A DNA stretch of 34,733 bases, taken from NCBI RefSeq assembly GCF_001667035.1, contig NZ_LZIR01000016.1, forward strand, positions 1 to 34,733, given 5' to 3'. Source of the stretch: Mycobacterium sp. 852002-51057_SCH5723018. GTDB lineage: Bacteria; Actinomycetota; Actinomycetes; Mycobacteriales; Mycobacteriaceae. Below, piece after piece: positions 14,874 through 23,076 of the stretch. Made by a program: the position numbers and the translations under genes. Numbering within the stretch: position 1 is the first letter of the stretch; every line of letters begins with the position of its first letter. The notes below the pieces were generated by a model. That model worked only from the letters and a program-made list of their open reading frames with translations, was not told the DNA's origin and did not search any database.

Positions 14874-15614
14874 CTAGATCACGGTGGTGCCGCCGTCGAC
14901 GACCAGCTCCATGCCGTTGACGTAGCTCGAGTCGTCGGAGGCGAGGAACAGCGCGGCCGACGCGATCTCCTCAGGGCGGCCCATCTCTCGCCGCGGGATC
15001 ACGGACTCGAACTGAGCCTTCATCTCCTCGTCCATCACCTCTTCCAGCATCGGGGAGGCGACCTGGCCGGGGGTCAGCACATTCACCCGGATCTTGCGAT
15101 CCCGCAGCTCCGACACCCACACCCGGGCGTAGGCGGGCAGCACGGCCTTGCTTCCCGCGTACACACTCCAATTGGGGTAGCCCCGCAGCGATGCGTTCGA
15201 CCCGGTCATGAAGATCGAGCCGCCGTCGTTGAACAGCGGCAGCGCCTTCTGCACCGAGAACAGCGTGCCGCGCGCGTTGAGCCAGAAGGCGTCATGGAAG
15301 TCCTCCTCGGCGATCTCACCGAGCCTGGCCTGCTTGCCCACCCCGGCGCTGGCCCACAACACGTCGATCGCGCCCTTTTCCCGCTTGACCGTGTCAAACA
15401 ACCGGTCCAAGTCGCCGAGGTCGGCCGAATCGCCCTGTACACCGGTGACGTTGCGACCGATCTGCTCGACGGCCTGGTCCAGCGCCTCCTTCCGCCGGCC
15501 CGTGATGAAGACGTGCGCTCCTTCCTCAACGAACAGCTTGGCCCCGGCCAGCGCCATGCCGCTGGTCGCGCCGGTGATCACGGCAACCTTGCCATCGAGC
15601 TTTCCCACGTTCAC
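14874..15614 (-). CDS. Short-chain dehydrogenase/reductase (classical SDR)
   Basis: 246 residues from GTG 15614. Cofactor motif TGATSGMALAG (residues ~14-24), in which the third glycine of TGxxxGxG is replaced by Ala. NAG-type motif appears as WASAGVGKQ; the catalytic Ser is in MTGSNASLRG and the YxxxK pair in VYAGSKAV. The C-terminus FLASDDSSYVNGMELVVDGG is typical of the family. An Arg-containing GRRKEAL after beta-2 points to NADP. The substrate is unknown. It is divergent from tetR (15738), with a TetR-type dyad in between. Confidence 0.92.
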   Translation of the reverse strand: MNVGKLDGKVAVITGATSGMALAGAKLFVEEGAHVFITGRRKEALDQAVEQIGRNVTGVQGDSADLGDLDRLFDTVKREKGAIDVLWASAGVGKQARLGEIAEEDFHDAFWLNARGTLFSVQKALPLFNDGGSIFMTGSNASLRGYPNWSVYAGSKAVLPAYARVWVSELRDRKIRVNVLTPGQVASPMLEEVMDEEMKAQFESVIPRREMGRPEEIASAALFLASDDSSYVNGMELVVDGGTTVI

Positions 15615-15642
15615 TCCAATCGTCGAATAGGGCGTCGGGTAC

Positions 15643-15718
15643 TATGTAAACCGATCTGAGTGCATAATCTAGCGGGCGGCGATGCGGGAGGCAAGCTATG
15701 CACACTGACCCGTACCCA
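15643..15718. promoter_or_regulatory. TetR-type operators between SDR and tetR
   Basis: A 24-base imperfect dyad at 15643-15666 has outer arms TATGTA and TGCATA and a central CCGATC. A second related element starting TATGCACACTGACC lies at 15697-15718, just before the tetR start. The same motif family recurs at 17116-17190. Confidence 0.65.
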
Positions 15719-15737
15719 ACTGGGTTATTCTGGGGAC

Positions 15738-16388
15738 GTGACGGAGTTGGAGAAGGGGCCGCGAGGGCTGCGGCGCGGCAGGGGCGCGCGAGAGCGCATC
15801 CTCGGCGCGTCGCGCCAACTGTTCCGCGATCAAGGCATCAACAGCACCGGCCTGGACCAGCTCTGCACGGTGGCCCAGGTGTCCAAGCGCACGTTCTACC
15901 AGCACTTCACCGGCAAGGACGCCCTGATCGCCGAACACCTCCGCCGCTTCGATCCCGACGTCCTGCCCGAGGTGTTCGACCGCGCCGACCTCACCCCCCG
16001 CGAACGGCTCCTCGCCGCCTTCGACATCCACGCACCCCTGTGCCCATTCATCGCCGCGGCCGTCGAAATCCCCGACCCGGGCCACCCGGCACGCGTGCAC
16101 GCCCGCGACTACAAGCAGGCCTTCGCCGCGCGGCTCACCGAGACCGCCCGCGAAGCGGGCGCGACCAACCCCGAACAGCTCGGCGAACAACTGGCGCTGC
16201 TCCTGGATGGCGCTTCGGCCCGCAACCGAGTCCTCAACAGCGACACCTTCGCCACCGCCGCCGCCATCGCCGCAGTCCTCATCGACAACGCCATCCCCAC
16301 GGCAGCGGCCCCGCCCGGCGCAGGAGAAAACCTGCCCGCCGGAACGGGGCCGCGTGCCGTGTCCAGCACCGAACTCAGCCGAGGTTGA
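15738..16388 (+). CDS. TetR-family transcriptional regulator
   Basis: 216 residues from GTG 15738 (VTELEKGPRGLRRGRGARER). The TetR HTH is complete: RILGASRQLFRDQGINSTGLDQLCTVAQVSKRTFYQHFTGKDALI. The ligand-binding part includes FDIHAPLCPFIAAAVEIPDP. An upstream GTG at 15660 would extend over an operator, so the internal start is preferred. Probable targets are the divergent SDR-SnoaL operon and the reductase gene at 16375-16998, whose promoter carries the same motif. Its 3' end overlaps the convergent reductase gene by 14 bases. A remnant of a similar TetR C-terminus lies at 10194. Confidence 0.9.
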   Translation: MTELEKGPRGLRRGRGARERILGASRQLFRDQGINSTGLDQLCTVAQVSKRTFYQHFTGKDALIAEHLRRFDPDVLPEVFDRADLTPRERLLAAFDIHAPLCPFIAAAVEIPDPGHPARVHARDYKQAFAARLTETAREAGATNPEQLGEQLALLLDGASARNRVLNSDTFATAAAIAAVLIDNAIPTAAAPPGAGENLPAGTGPRAVSSTELSRG

Positions 16389-16998
16389 CGCCCAGGGAGA
16401 AGTCGAAGTTCCCCACGCCGTGGCGTGCCAGGCCGACCGTCAGCACGCCCGCGCCCTCCAGCCAGTGCGCCATGCCCAGGTCGCCGACGTCCAGCGGCCG
16501 TAGGCCGAGGCTCTCGATGAACCCCGACACGCTGGCCTTGGCATGCGCGTCATCGCCGGCCATGAACACGTCCAGCGGGCGGCCCGACGCCAGCACGTCG
16601 CGGAAGAGGGTGTTGAACGCCTTGACGACATGGGCACTGGAGGGAGCGGCCTCGGCCACCCTCTTCGCGTTGGAGGTGCCGTCGGGGATGGCCAGCCCTG
16701 TCACATCGGAGTTGAACGGGTTGGTGATGTCGACGATGACCTTGCCGCCCAGCGCGTCCCCGTACTCGCCGACGACCGGCACGGCGCTGTCGAACAGCAC
16801 GGCGAGGATCACGATGTCGCCGGCCGGGGCAGCGCCCCACGTTCCGGCCGTGGCGCCGCCGCCGAGTTCCTTGGCCAAGGCCGCGGACTTGGCCGCATCG
16901 CGACCCACCACCTCGACGGCATTGCCACCCTTAACCGCCAAGCCGCCGATGGCGCTGGCCATGTTTCCCGAGCCGATGATGCTGATGCTGCTGCTCAT
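16375..16998 (-). CDS. F420-dependent NADP reductase-like Rossmann protein, copy 2
   Basis: 207 residues, ATG at 16996-16998, with GGGAGC in the upstream leader. It parallels copy 1 (8897-9532): SISIIGSGNMASAIGG, VVGRDAAKSAALA, GDIVILAVLFDSAV, KVIVDITNPFNSDVTGL, AHVVKAFNTLF, DVFMAGDDAHAKA, and SLGLRPLD near the end. The family uses NADP(H), with F420 or another small acceptor; the partner is not known here. Two TetR-type motifs lie 118-190 bases upstream, linking it to the TetR at 15738. Confidence 0.87.
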   Translation of the reverse strand: MSSSISIIGSGNMASAIGGLAVKGGNAVEVVGRDAAKSAALAKELGGGATAGTWGAAPAGDIVILAVLFDSAVPVVGEYGDALGGKVIVDITNPFNSDVTGLAIPDGTSNAKRVAEAAPSSAHVVKAFNTLFRDVLASGRPLDVFMAGDDAHAKASVSGFIESLGLRPLDVGDLGMAHWLEGAGVLTVGLARHGVGNFDFSLGVNLG

Positions 16999-17115
16999 GA
17001 TGTGCTCCCTTGATCTCGACCGTTCGCTTTGTCGCGTACTTCCGGGTTCGATCCAGCGCGTCGGCGCCGACAAGCTGAGGCCCCAGTTGCTCAGGTGATG
17101 AACCCGCGCCGCCGC

Positions 17116-17190
17116 TATGTACACAGGTCGGCGTACTTAACGTATTGGACTGTCAGCCGGAACGCAAGCTATGCACACCGGTCGGTACCA
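17116..17190. promoter_or_regulatory. TetR-type operators upstream of reductase copy 2
   Basis: Element C (17116-17139) reads TATGTACACAGGTCGG with GCGTACTTA, an imperfect dyad (TATGTAC/GTACTTA). Element B (17170-17190) reads TATGCACACCGGTCGGTACC. Both match the elements at 15643-15718. The 7 bases before element B and the start of the element at 15697 are identical (GCAAGCTATGCACAC). Confidence 0.65.
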
Positions 17191-17230
17191 AGCTAGGTCG
17201 ACCCTGGCCATGTATGCGCCCGACACTATT

Positions 17231-17245
17231 TGAAAATCGTTTTCA
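17231..17245. promoter_or_regulatory. Zur-type box before the small Cys protein-cobW-WD40 operon
   Basis: TGAAAATCGTTTTCA is a perfect dyad (7-base arms with flanking T/A, 17230-17246). It lies 20 bases before the ATG at 17266 and is the cleanest copy in the window. Confidence 0.87.
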
Positions 17246-17265
17246 ATAGCGGTTGACTGTGGCTC

Positions 17266-17571
17266 ATGCCGGGCCCGCTGGACCGTATTCTCTCCGGTGC
17301 CGATGACGGCGGCGCCGACCGGGGATCGCGGGCCGCCCACCTGGCGGAACTCGTGCGCACGACGCTGGTGGTCCCAGACGATGTCGCCGTCACAGTGCAG
17401 CAGCTGACCTGCCGCGAACCCGGCTGTCCTCCGGTCGAGACCGTCATCGCTGTTCTGGCGGCGCCTTCTCGACGCTGGACGCTGCACCATCCGCTGAGCG
17501 CCATTCGCGACGAGATGGTGACCCGCCTGCTCATCGACAACCCCCACGGAGGTCCACATGACAACTCTTGA
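17266..17571 (+). CDS. Small conserved hypothetical protein with CxxxxC
   Basis: 101 residues of unknown function. The middle contains [21 protein letters not shown], with Cys residues five apart, followed by a short hydrophobic strand. There is no signal peptide. It is the first gene after the Zur-type box and overlaps the cobW start by 14 bases, so it is expressed with the CobW GTPase. By context it may be a zinc-transfer partner or target of CobW (inference). Confidence 0.75.
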   Translation: MPGPLDRILSGADDGGADRGSRAAHLAELVRTTLVVPDDVAVTVQQLTCREPGCPPVETVIAVLAAPSRRWTLHHPLSAIRDEMVTRLLIDNPHGGPHDNS

Positions 17572-18583
17572 CGAACGGGCTGACGAACGCGTTCCCGTCA
17601 CAGTGCTGACCGGCTTTCTCGGCGCCGGCAAGACGACCCTGCTGAACCGCATCCTGAGCGAGCAACACGGCCGACGAATCGCCGTGATAGAGAACGAGTT
17701 CGGCGAGGTGGGGGTGGACGACGCGCTGGTGCTCGACGCCGAGGAGGAGGTGTTCGAGATGAACAACGGCTGCATCTGCTGCACCGTGCGCGGCGACCTC
17801 ATCCGGATACTCGGCGCCCTGATGCGTCGCAAGGATCGCTTCGACGCCATCCTCATCGAGACGACCGGACTGGCCGACCCGGCTCCGGTCGCGCAGACCT
17901 TCTTCATGGACGACGCACTGCGCGCGCAGCTGCGCCTGGATGCGATCGTCACCGTGGTCGACGCCAAACACATTCTCGGCCATCTCGATGAGGTCAAACC
18001 CGACGGAGTGGAAAACGAGTCCGTCGAACAGATCGCGTTCGCCGACCGAATCGTGCTCAACAAGCAAGACCTGGTAGACGCCGAAGAGGTCGCCGCGGTC
18101 ACCCGCCGTATCCGCGGCATCAACGCCGCGGCGGAGGTGTTGCGAGCCGTGCGCTGCGACGTCGACCTGGGCGAGATCCTCGACGTGCACGCATTCGACC
18201 TCGACCAGATACTTTCGACGGATCCGGGCTTCCTCGACCCCGACGCCGAGCATCAACACGACGCCTCGGTGAGCAGCGTCGGCATCGACGTCGAGGGGAC
18301 CGTCAACGTGGAGAAGCTCAACGAGTGGCTGGGAAAGCTCCTCACCGAACGCGGCCCCGACCTCTTCCGCAGCAAGGGCGTACTCAACTTGGCCGGTACC
18401 GACAAGCGCTATGTCTTCCAGGGCGTGCACATGTTGCACGACGGGGAGCTCGGTGCGCCCTGGCGCCCAAGTGAGTCCCGGCGTAACCGGATGATCTTCA
18501 TCGGGCGCAATCTCGACCGTGCCGAACTCGACTCGAGCTTTCGCGCTTGCCTCGCCGAAGCGCCGGTCACGGCGGCCCGGTGA
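17558..18583 (+). CDS. CobW/G3E-family GTPase, putative zinc metallochaperone (second)
   Basis: 341 residues. P-loop GFLGAGKT at 19-26, metal motif GCICC at 71-75, ETTGLADP (switch/Walker B region) at 101-108, NKQD at 168-171, and a C-terminal CobW domain ending in [15 protein letters not shown] His-containing linker [11 protein letters not shown] lies at 228-237. All elements of a working GTP-driven metallochaperone are present, unlike in the protein at 3181. The gene is coupled on both sides: it overlaps the small Cys protein gene and shares GTGA with the WD40 gene. Confidence 0.93.
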   Translation: MTTLDERADERVPVTVLTGFLGAGKTTLLNRILSEQHGRRIAVIENEFGEVGVDDALVLDAEEEVFEMNNGCICCTVRGDLIRILGALMRRKDRFDAILIETTGLADPAPVAQTFFMDDALRAQLRLDAIVTVVDAKHILGHLDEVKPDGVENESVEQIAFADRIVLNKQDLVDAEEVAAVTRRIRGINAAAEVLRAVRCDVDLGEILDVHAFDLDQILSTDPGFLDPDAEHQHDASVSSVGIDVEGTVNVEKLNEWLGKLLTERGPDLFRSKGVLNLAGTDKRYVFQGVHMLHDGELGAPWRPSESRRNRMIFIGRNLDRAELDSSFRACLAEAPVTAAR

Positions 18584-19632
18584 CAATGACGCCTATGACT
18601 ACCGGGAGCCCGGGCACGGAAACCCGGGAGGTGGTGTGGCAGCTCGACATCGACGAGCCCGTGTTGAGCATCGGCGTGGTAGCCGACAAGGTGATCGTCG
18701 GCGGTTCGGAGGGCAGCATTGTCGTCGCCGACACCGACGGCCGCGTCCACGTGCGTCTCGCGCTCGACGACTTTCTGCTGGCGATGGCCGCCAGCCCGGA
18801 CGGCACCCGCCTTGCGGTCGGCGGCGGCCAGCGGCTCGTGGTGTTCGACCTCACCGACGGTTCGGTCGTGGCCGATCATCCCCACCAATGGTGTGGGTGC
18901 CTGGCTTGGGCGGGTAAATCCGGCGGCCTCGCGGCGAACGACGGTCGGTTGGTGCGGATATATGACCGCGACGGGCAACTGCGCTGGAGCTCGCCCTCCC
19001 TGCAGAGCACGGTCGCCGGGCTGGCCTGGATGCGCGCCGACGGCCGCCGGGTGGCGGCGGCCGCATACCAGGGCGTCAAGGTCTTCGAGCCGGACACCGA
19101 TCGCGTGATCGCGCGCCTGCCCGCCCCGGGCGCGATAGCCGGGATCGCCACCGCTCCCAACGGGCGCTGGGTGGTCGGCGGCAGCCAGGACGCGACCTTG
19201 CACGGCTGGAACGTGCGGGACGGCAGCGACTTTCAGATGAGCGGTTTCCCGAAACTGGTGTCCCGCCTCGCTTTTGAAGCGTCCGGTCGCTGGATGTGCT
19301 GCGACGCCGGCGACACCATCGTCTGCTGGGACTTCTCCGGCTCCGGCCCCACCGGGCGGGAGGGCTTGCTCGCCGAGGGGCACCGCGACGACGTCACCGC
19401 GCTGGCCTGGGCACCGACCGGCGGCTCCGCCCCGACCCTGGTTTCGGGTGACGCCGCCGGGGATCTGGCGCTCTGGAGGCTCGGGCCAAGCAGTCGTCCG
19501 GGCGGCCGGATCAGTCCGTTGTGGAGGATGGCGACCGGTGACCCCGTCGGTGCAATAGCCGCCACCCGCGACGGCGTCGTTTCCGGCCACCGCTCCGGCG
19601 CGACGCGCTGCTTCAAACCCGAGCCCCGCTGA
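18580..19632 (+). CDS. WD40-repeat beta-propeller protein
   Basis: 350 residues from GTG 18580 (GTGA overlap with cobW). Repeated blades are seen: [75 protein letters not shown] and LALWRLG, about seven in all. There is no signal peptide or membrane segment, so it is probably cytosolic. Potential metal ligands cluster in HPHQWCGC (100-107) and MCCD (239-242) plus Cys 249. Beta-propeller zinc chaperones (AztD) exist beside other zinc ABC systems but are secreted; this one differs. A role as a zinc-handling scaffold with CobW is inferred from coupling and the Zur-type box. It ends 2 bases from the convergent znuB. Confidence 0.85.
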   Translation: MTMTPMTTGSPGTETREVVWQLDIDEPVLSIGVVADKVIVGGSEGSIVVADTDGRVHVRLALDDFLLAMAASPDGTRLAVGGGQRLVVFDLTDGSVVADHPHQWCGCLAWAGKSGGLAANDGRLVRIYDRDGQLRWSSPSLQSTVAGLAWMRADGRRVAAAAYQGVKVFEPDTDRVIARLPAPGAIAGIATAPNGRWVVGGSQDATLHGWNVRDGSDFQMSGFPKLVSRLAFEASGRWMCCDAGDTIVCWDFSGSGPTGREGLLAEGHRDDVTALAWAPTGGSAPTLVSGDAAGDLALWRLGPSSRPGGRISPLWRMATGDPVGAIAATRDGVVSGHRSGATRCFKPEPR

Positions 19633-19634
19633 GG

Positions 19635-20510
19635 CTACTTGTTCGCGACCTCGCGGAAGCCGGTCGTGACCCACTTGGCCGGGCGGCTGCCGGCGACGGA
19701 CTCGCGAAAGCCGGGGCTCGCCAGCCGGACGACGGCGTAGATGGCGAAGCTGATCGCGCTGATGAAAACGCTGGCTTTGACATGCGGTTTGAGCAGACCC
19801 AGTAGCAGTCCGCCGTCGGCGGCGATCAGCGCAAACCCGATCGACAAGGCGATCAGTACCGGGGTGCGGGCGGTGAGCCGGGTGGCCGCGGCAGCGGGAG
19901 TAATCGCCAGGCTAAGGACCAGCAGCGTGCCGACGATCTGCGCGGCTTCGGTGACGGTCAGCGCCAGCAGGTAGACGAACAGCAGCCCGACCAATCGGGT
20001 CGGAACTCCACGCGCGAGGGCGACGTCGGGATCGACCGAGGCGAAGAGCAGCGGGCGGTACAGCAGCGTCATCGTGGTCAGCACGCCGATCGCGACGACG
20101 ATGAGGAGAGCGATCTGACTGGGGCTGACGCCGAAGAGCTGACCGAACAGGATGTTCGTTGCGGCGGTGGCGAACCCCGTGTACAGGGAAAGCAGGTACA
20201 CGCCCACACCCAGCCCGAAGGCCAGGATCACCCCGATCGCGGAGTTCCGTTCGCGGGGACGATCGCCCAGCAGCCCGATGGCGGTGGCCACGACCAGCGA
20301 TCCGAGTAGCGCACCCAGGACAGGGTTGTTGGCGACGAGCAGGCCGGCCGCGGCCCCGGTGAACGCCAGCTCGGCGGTGCCGTGCACCGCGAACGCGAGG
20401 TCGCGGATGATCACGAACGGGCCGATCAGGCCCGCCGTCACGGCCACCAGGGTGGCGGCGATGAGGGCGTTCTGGACGAACGTGTCGTGCAGATAGTCCC
20501 AGAGCGTCAA
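19635..20510 (-). CDS. znuB: Zinc ABC transporter permease
   Basis: 291 residues of an ABC-3 type permease (ZnuB/TroC family) with about eight membrane helices. Family landmarks: AFAVHGTAELAFTGAAAG near residue 40, FGVSPSQIALL, ALARGVPTRLVGLLFVYLLALTV, and VGTLLVLSLAITPAAAA. The start is a TTG at 20508-20510 that overlaps the znuC stop (TTGA). An in-frame extension exists but lies wholly in znuC, so coupling supports the TTG. It is the last gene of znuA-znuC-znuB. Confidence 0.9.
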   Translation of the reverse strand: MTLWDYLHDTFVQNALIAATLVAVTAGLIGPFVIIRDLAFAVHGTAELAFTGAAAGLLVANNPVLGALLGSLVVATAIGLLGDRPRERNSAIGVILAFGLGVGVYLLSLYTGFATAATNILFGQLFGVSPSQIALLIVVAIGVLTTMTLLYRPLLFASVDPDVALARGVPTRLVGLLFVYLLALTVTEAAQIVGTLLVLSLAITPAAAATRLTARTPVLIALSIGFALIAADGGLLLGLLKPHVKASVFISAISFAIYAVVRLASPGFRESVAGSRPAKWVTTGFREVANK

Positions 20511-21352
20511 CGTGCCAGCACCGTATCTTCTTGGTCGGCTTCCTGGTTCGCGATCCGCACCGCCTCCGGCGCGCCGACGATGATGATGCGCCCCTGTACG
20601 CGCAGCACCTCGACGGGGGTCTGGTACAACTCCGAGAGGGTGGCGCTCGTCAGCACCTCCCCAGGCGTGCCGATCGCCCAGCGGGTGCCGGCCAGGTAGA
20701 GGACCCGGTCGACAACGTTCAGGATGGGGTTGATCTCGTGGGTCACGAACACCACCGCGATGCCCGAGGCACGGCGCTGTCGGTCGAGGCTGTCGACGAC
20801 CTCGGCCTGATATCTGATGTCCAGCGACAGCAACGGTTCGTCGCACAGCAATAGCTTGGGGTTCCCGACCAGGGCCTGGGCGATTCGCAGGCGCTGCTGC
20901 TCCCCTCCGGAACACCGCCCGATCGGGGCGTCGGCGAACCGGGACGCCCCGACGGCGTCGATCGCCGCCTCGACGCGGCGCCGGCGCGCCGGACTGGGCA
21001 GCCCGATTCCCCAGCGGTGGCCGTCAACCCCGAGCCGCACCAGATCGGTGCCCCGGATCGGCAGATCACGGTCGAAGCCGCGCTGCTGCGGAACGTAGCC
21101 GATCGTGTGATTGCCGCGCCGCGGCGGGGCACCGCACACCCGTGCCGATCCCGACGACAGGGCGGTCAATCCCAGCAGCACCTGGACCAGCGACGTTTTA
21201 CCGCAGCCGTTGGGGCCCAGTACGGCCAGGAACTCCCCGGGTGCCACGGCGAGGTCGACGTTTTGCCATAGCTGGCGCGCCCCGTAGCCCAGCCCGGCGG
21301 CGCACAGCTCGACGAGCGGTGTCGCGGTTTTACGGTCGGCGGAAGTGGTCAT
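20507..21352 (-). CDS. znuC: Zinc ABC transporter ATP-binding protein
   Basis: 281 residues. Walker A GPNGCGKTS at 46-54, Q-loop VPQQ at 87-90, ABC signature CSGGEQQR at 147-154 (Cys in place of the usual Leu), Walker B LLLCDEP at 167-173, and the H-loop in VVFVTHE. It powers uptake through ZnuB. It starts 4 bases before the znuA stop region's downstream side and overlaps znuB by 4 bases, forming a tight minus-strand operon. The C-terminal ~40 residues are an extension typical of metal-uptake ATPases. Confidence 0.92.
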   Translation of the reverse strand: MTTSADRKTATPLVELCAAGLGYGARQLWQNVDLAVAPGEFLAVLGPNGCGKTSLVQVLLGLTALSSGSARVCGAPPRRGNHTIGYVPQQRGFDRDLPIRGTDLVRLGVDGHRWGIGLPSPARRRRVEAAIDAVGASRFADAPIGRCSGGEQQRLRIAQALVGNPKLLLCDEPLLSLDIRYQAEVVDSLDRQRRASGIAVVFVTHEINPILNVVDRVLYLAGTRWAIGTPGEVLTSATLSELYQTPVEVLRVQGRIIIVGAPEAVRIANQEADQEDTVLAR

Positions 21353-21356
21353 CTGG

Positions 21357-22286
21357 CTACTTTCCCAGCGCGCCGGTGAGCTCGTTGACCTGCCGCAGTT
21401 GCCACGCCTGATAGGTGGGGTCGGTTGGCGGCAGCGTCTCGGTAACCCCGACGATCGGCACGCCGCTTTGTTGCGCCATTGTCTTCAGCGCGTCGATGGC
21501 CGGGCTGGTCACCTGCGCGTTGTACAACAGCACCTTGATCGCCTTGGTCTTCACCGCGTTGTCCATCGCCGAGTTGTCGGCGGGGCTAGGGTCGTTGCCG
21601 TCCTCGACGGCTTGAGCGAACGAGGCCGGCGTGACCAGTTTCAGCCCGGCGGCCTCCACGAGATAGCCCGGCACCCGCTCGGTGTAGCCGACCGGCGCGC
21701 CGGCGTACTTCGTTTTGATATTCGCGATCGCGGCATTGATGGGTGCCAGGCTGTCGTTGAACGTCTTAGCGTTGGCCGTAAACGCCGCCGCATCGGCCGG
21801 GTCGAGCGCGCCGAGCTGCGCGGCGATCGCCGAGCTCACCGCGGGAACCTTCGCGATGTCATACCAGATGTGCGGGTTGGCATCGGCCCCCGAAATCTGC
21901 ATCAGGTCGGCCGCGGTGAGCAACTTGCGGTTCGGATTGGGCGACGCGGACATCAGCTTGCCCATGAAATCGTCGTAACCCCGACCATTGACGATAACGA
22001 GCTGGGCTTTGCTCACCGCCGCGGCGGTTTTCGCGTCGGACTCATACAAATGCGGGTCCGCGCTCGGGTCGCTGATCACCGAGGTGACGGTCACGTGATT
22101 GCCGCCGATCTGCTTGGTGATATCGCCCCAGAAGTTCTCCGCGGCTACCACGTTGACCGATTGCTGACCCGGTGCCGATGGAGATCCCGACGGTGACTTC
22201 GAACCGCAACCGGTCAACGCCAGCGCGACCGTCGACAGGATCATGGCGATCGTCACCATGTCGCGACGACAGGCTCGGACAGTCAC
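21357..22286 (-). CDS. znuA: Zinc-binding lipoprotein of ABC transporter
   Basis: 309 residues from GTG 22286 (ATG at 22259 is an alternative). A lipoprotein signal peptide ends at LTGC (Cys 27), followed by a Ser/Pro/Gly linker. The mature part is a cluster A-I (ZnuA/TroA) receptor: VVAAENFWGDITKQIGG, ligand His 79 in DPHLYESD, His 139 in NPHIWYD, and a C-terminal lobe with LLYNAQVTSPAIDAL. It has no His-rich loop. The third ligand region reads GYTERVPGYL instead of the usual His, so Glu may coordinate. It is the first gene of znuACB, with a Zur-type box 32 bases upstream. Confidence 0.92.
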   Translation of the reverse strand: MTVRACRRDMVTIAMILSTVALALTGCGSKSPSGSPSAPGQQSVNVVAAENFWGDITKQIGGNHVTVTSVISDPSADPHLYESDAKTAAAVSKAQLVIVNGRGYDDFMGKLMSASPNPNRKLLTAADLMQISGADANPHIWYDIAKVPAVSSAIAAQLGALDPADAAAFTANAKTFNDSLAPINAAIANIKTKYAGAPVGYTERVPGYLVEAAGLKLVTPASFAQAVEDGNDPSPADNSAMDNAVKTKAIKVLLYNAQVTSPAIDALKTMAQQSGVPIVGVTETLPPTDPTYQAWQLRQVNELTGALGK

Positions 22287-22317
22287 AGCGACTCCTGATC
22301 GGCTGGTGAAGGGAAAA

Positions 22318-22332
22318 CGATAACGATTGTCG
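22318..22332. promoter_or_regulatory. Zur-type box before znuA (diverged)
   Basis: CGATAACGATTGTCG lies in a longer dyad (TAACGATTGTCGTTA at 22321-22335). It fits nGAnAAnnnTTnTCn and resembles the box at 23043. It is 32 bases upstream of the znuA start. The outer bases differ from the consensus. Confidence 0.72.
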
Positions 22333-22449
22333 TTAGCATAAGGGGCGAGGCGCCGTTTCGCACGCACGAAAACGCCCCGGCAGCTTGACCCCGTTCGGTG
22401 GTATTTACCGACAGCGGGCTGCAGTGGTGAGGTCGGCGACTGGCCCTGA

Positions 22450-22866
22450 TCATCGGGTGTCAAGGCAGCGAGGGCAGGTCCCATAGAGGTCGATGTGATG
22501 GGCAACGTCGGCGTAGTGGTGTTTGTCGGTGAGCTCGCTGGTGTGCTTTTCCAGGGTGATCGGGGTGAACGCGACCGCATCACCGCAGCGTCGGCATAAC
22601 AGGTAGTGGCGGTGCTCGGAGCCGGTCCGCAGGCGGTAAAGAACCTCGCCGTCCTCGGCGCGCTGCGTTTCGGCGATGCGCTCGTCGGCCAGGGCGTGCA
22701 GGATGCGATAGACGGTGGTCAGCGCAATCCGCGTCGCTCGCTGCTGACGAACCTCGAAATAGATCTGTTGGGCGCTGCGGAAATTGCTGCCCATGCCGAG
22801 CGCGTCGAGGACAGCTTGTCGTTTGGCGGTGCTTCGACGTCGCGGTCCTGCCGGTGGCGCGGTCAT
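22450..22866 (-). CDS. zur: Fur-family regulator, Zur-like
   Basis: 138 residues. Winged helix: RSTAKRQAVLDALGMGSNFRSAQQIYFEVRQQ and ALTTVYRILHALADERIAET. Dimer domain with structural zinc pairs CRRCG and CPRC at the C-terminus, and the sensory-site region HRHYLLC plus DKHHYADVAHHIDLYGTC. This pattern matches Zur/FurB more than FurA. M. tuberculosis Zur (Rv2359) sits elsewhere beside smtB, so this may be a paralogue or a relocated copy. Location beside znu genes and nine matching boxes supports a zinc role. The gap 22287-22449 holds the znu promoter. Confidence 0.88.
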   Translation of the reverse strand: MTAPPAGPRRRSTAKRQAVLDALGMGSNFRSAQQIYFEVRQQRATRIALTTVYRILHALADERIAETQRAEDGEVLYRLRTGSEHRHYLLCRRCGDAVAFTPITLEKHTSELTDKHHYADVAHHIDLYGTCPRCLDTR

Positions 22867-23042
22867 CGTCTGCGCTCCTTACCGTCGATCCCGATCACAC
22901 TTGGTGACTCCGGCAACTGCCAGTCCGAGCGCCGAGACCCCGAGCGCAGCAGCGCTTCACCTGCTACGCCGGCAGACGTGTGGGAAAAGCGAGACACCAT
23001 CACGGCGAAGACCTTTCGACGGAGGACGCCGGTGGGTAAAAA

Positions 23043-23057
23043 TGATAATCGTTGTCA
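23043..23057. promoter_or_regulatory. Zur-type box between zur and the mrf remnant
   Basis: TGATAATCGTTGTCA fits the consensus with both arms. It is 177 bases upstream of the zur start and 20 bases beyond the end of the mrf pseudogene. It may serve zur autoregulation, or be left over from a promoter whose gene is gone. Confidence 0.72.
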
Positions 23058-23076
23058 ACCGCTCGGCGCGACAGTC

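Noticed and set aside
15698..17098. Long plus-strand open frame of 466 codons
   Set aside because: It is a shadow of tetR and of reductase copy 2 on the opposite strand; composition is Arg/Pro-rich and no family motifs are present.
18580..19632. WD40 protein as a secreted AztD-type zinc chaperone
   Set aside because: No signal peptide or lipobox is present at any plausible start, so equivalence to AztD is not supported; only a functional analogy is kept.
17531..19674. Minus-strand frames of 351 and 421 codons opposite cobW and WD40
   Set aside because: The plus-strand genes have unmistakable GTPase and propeller motifs; the antisense frames have none.
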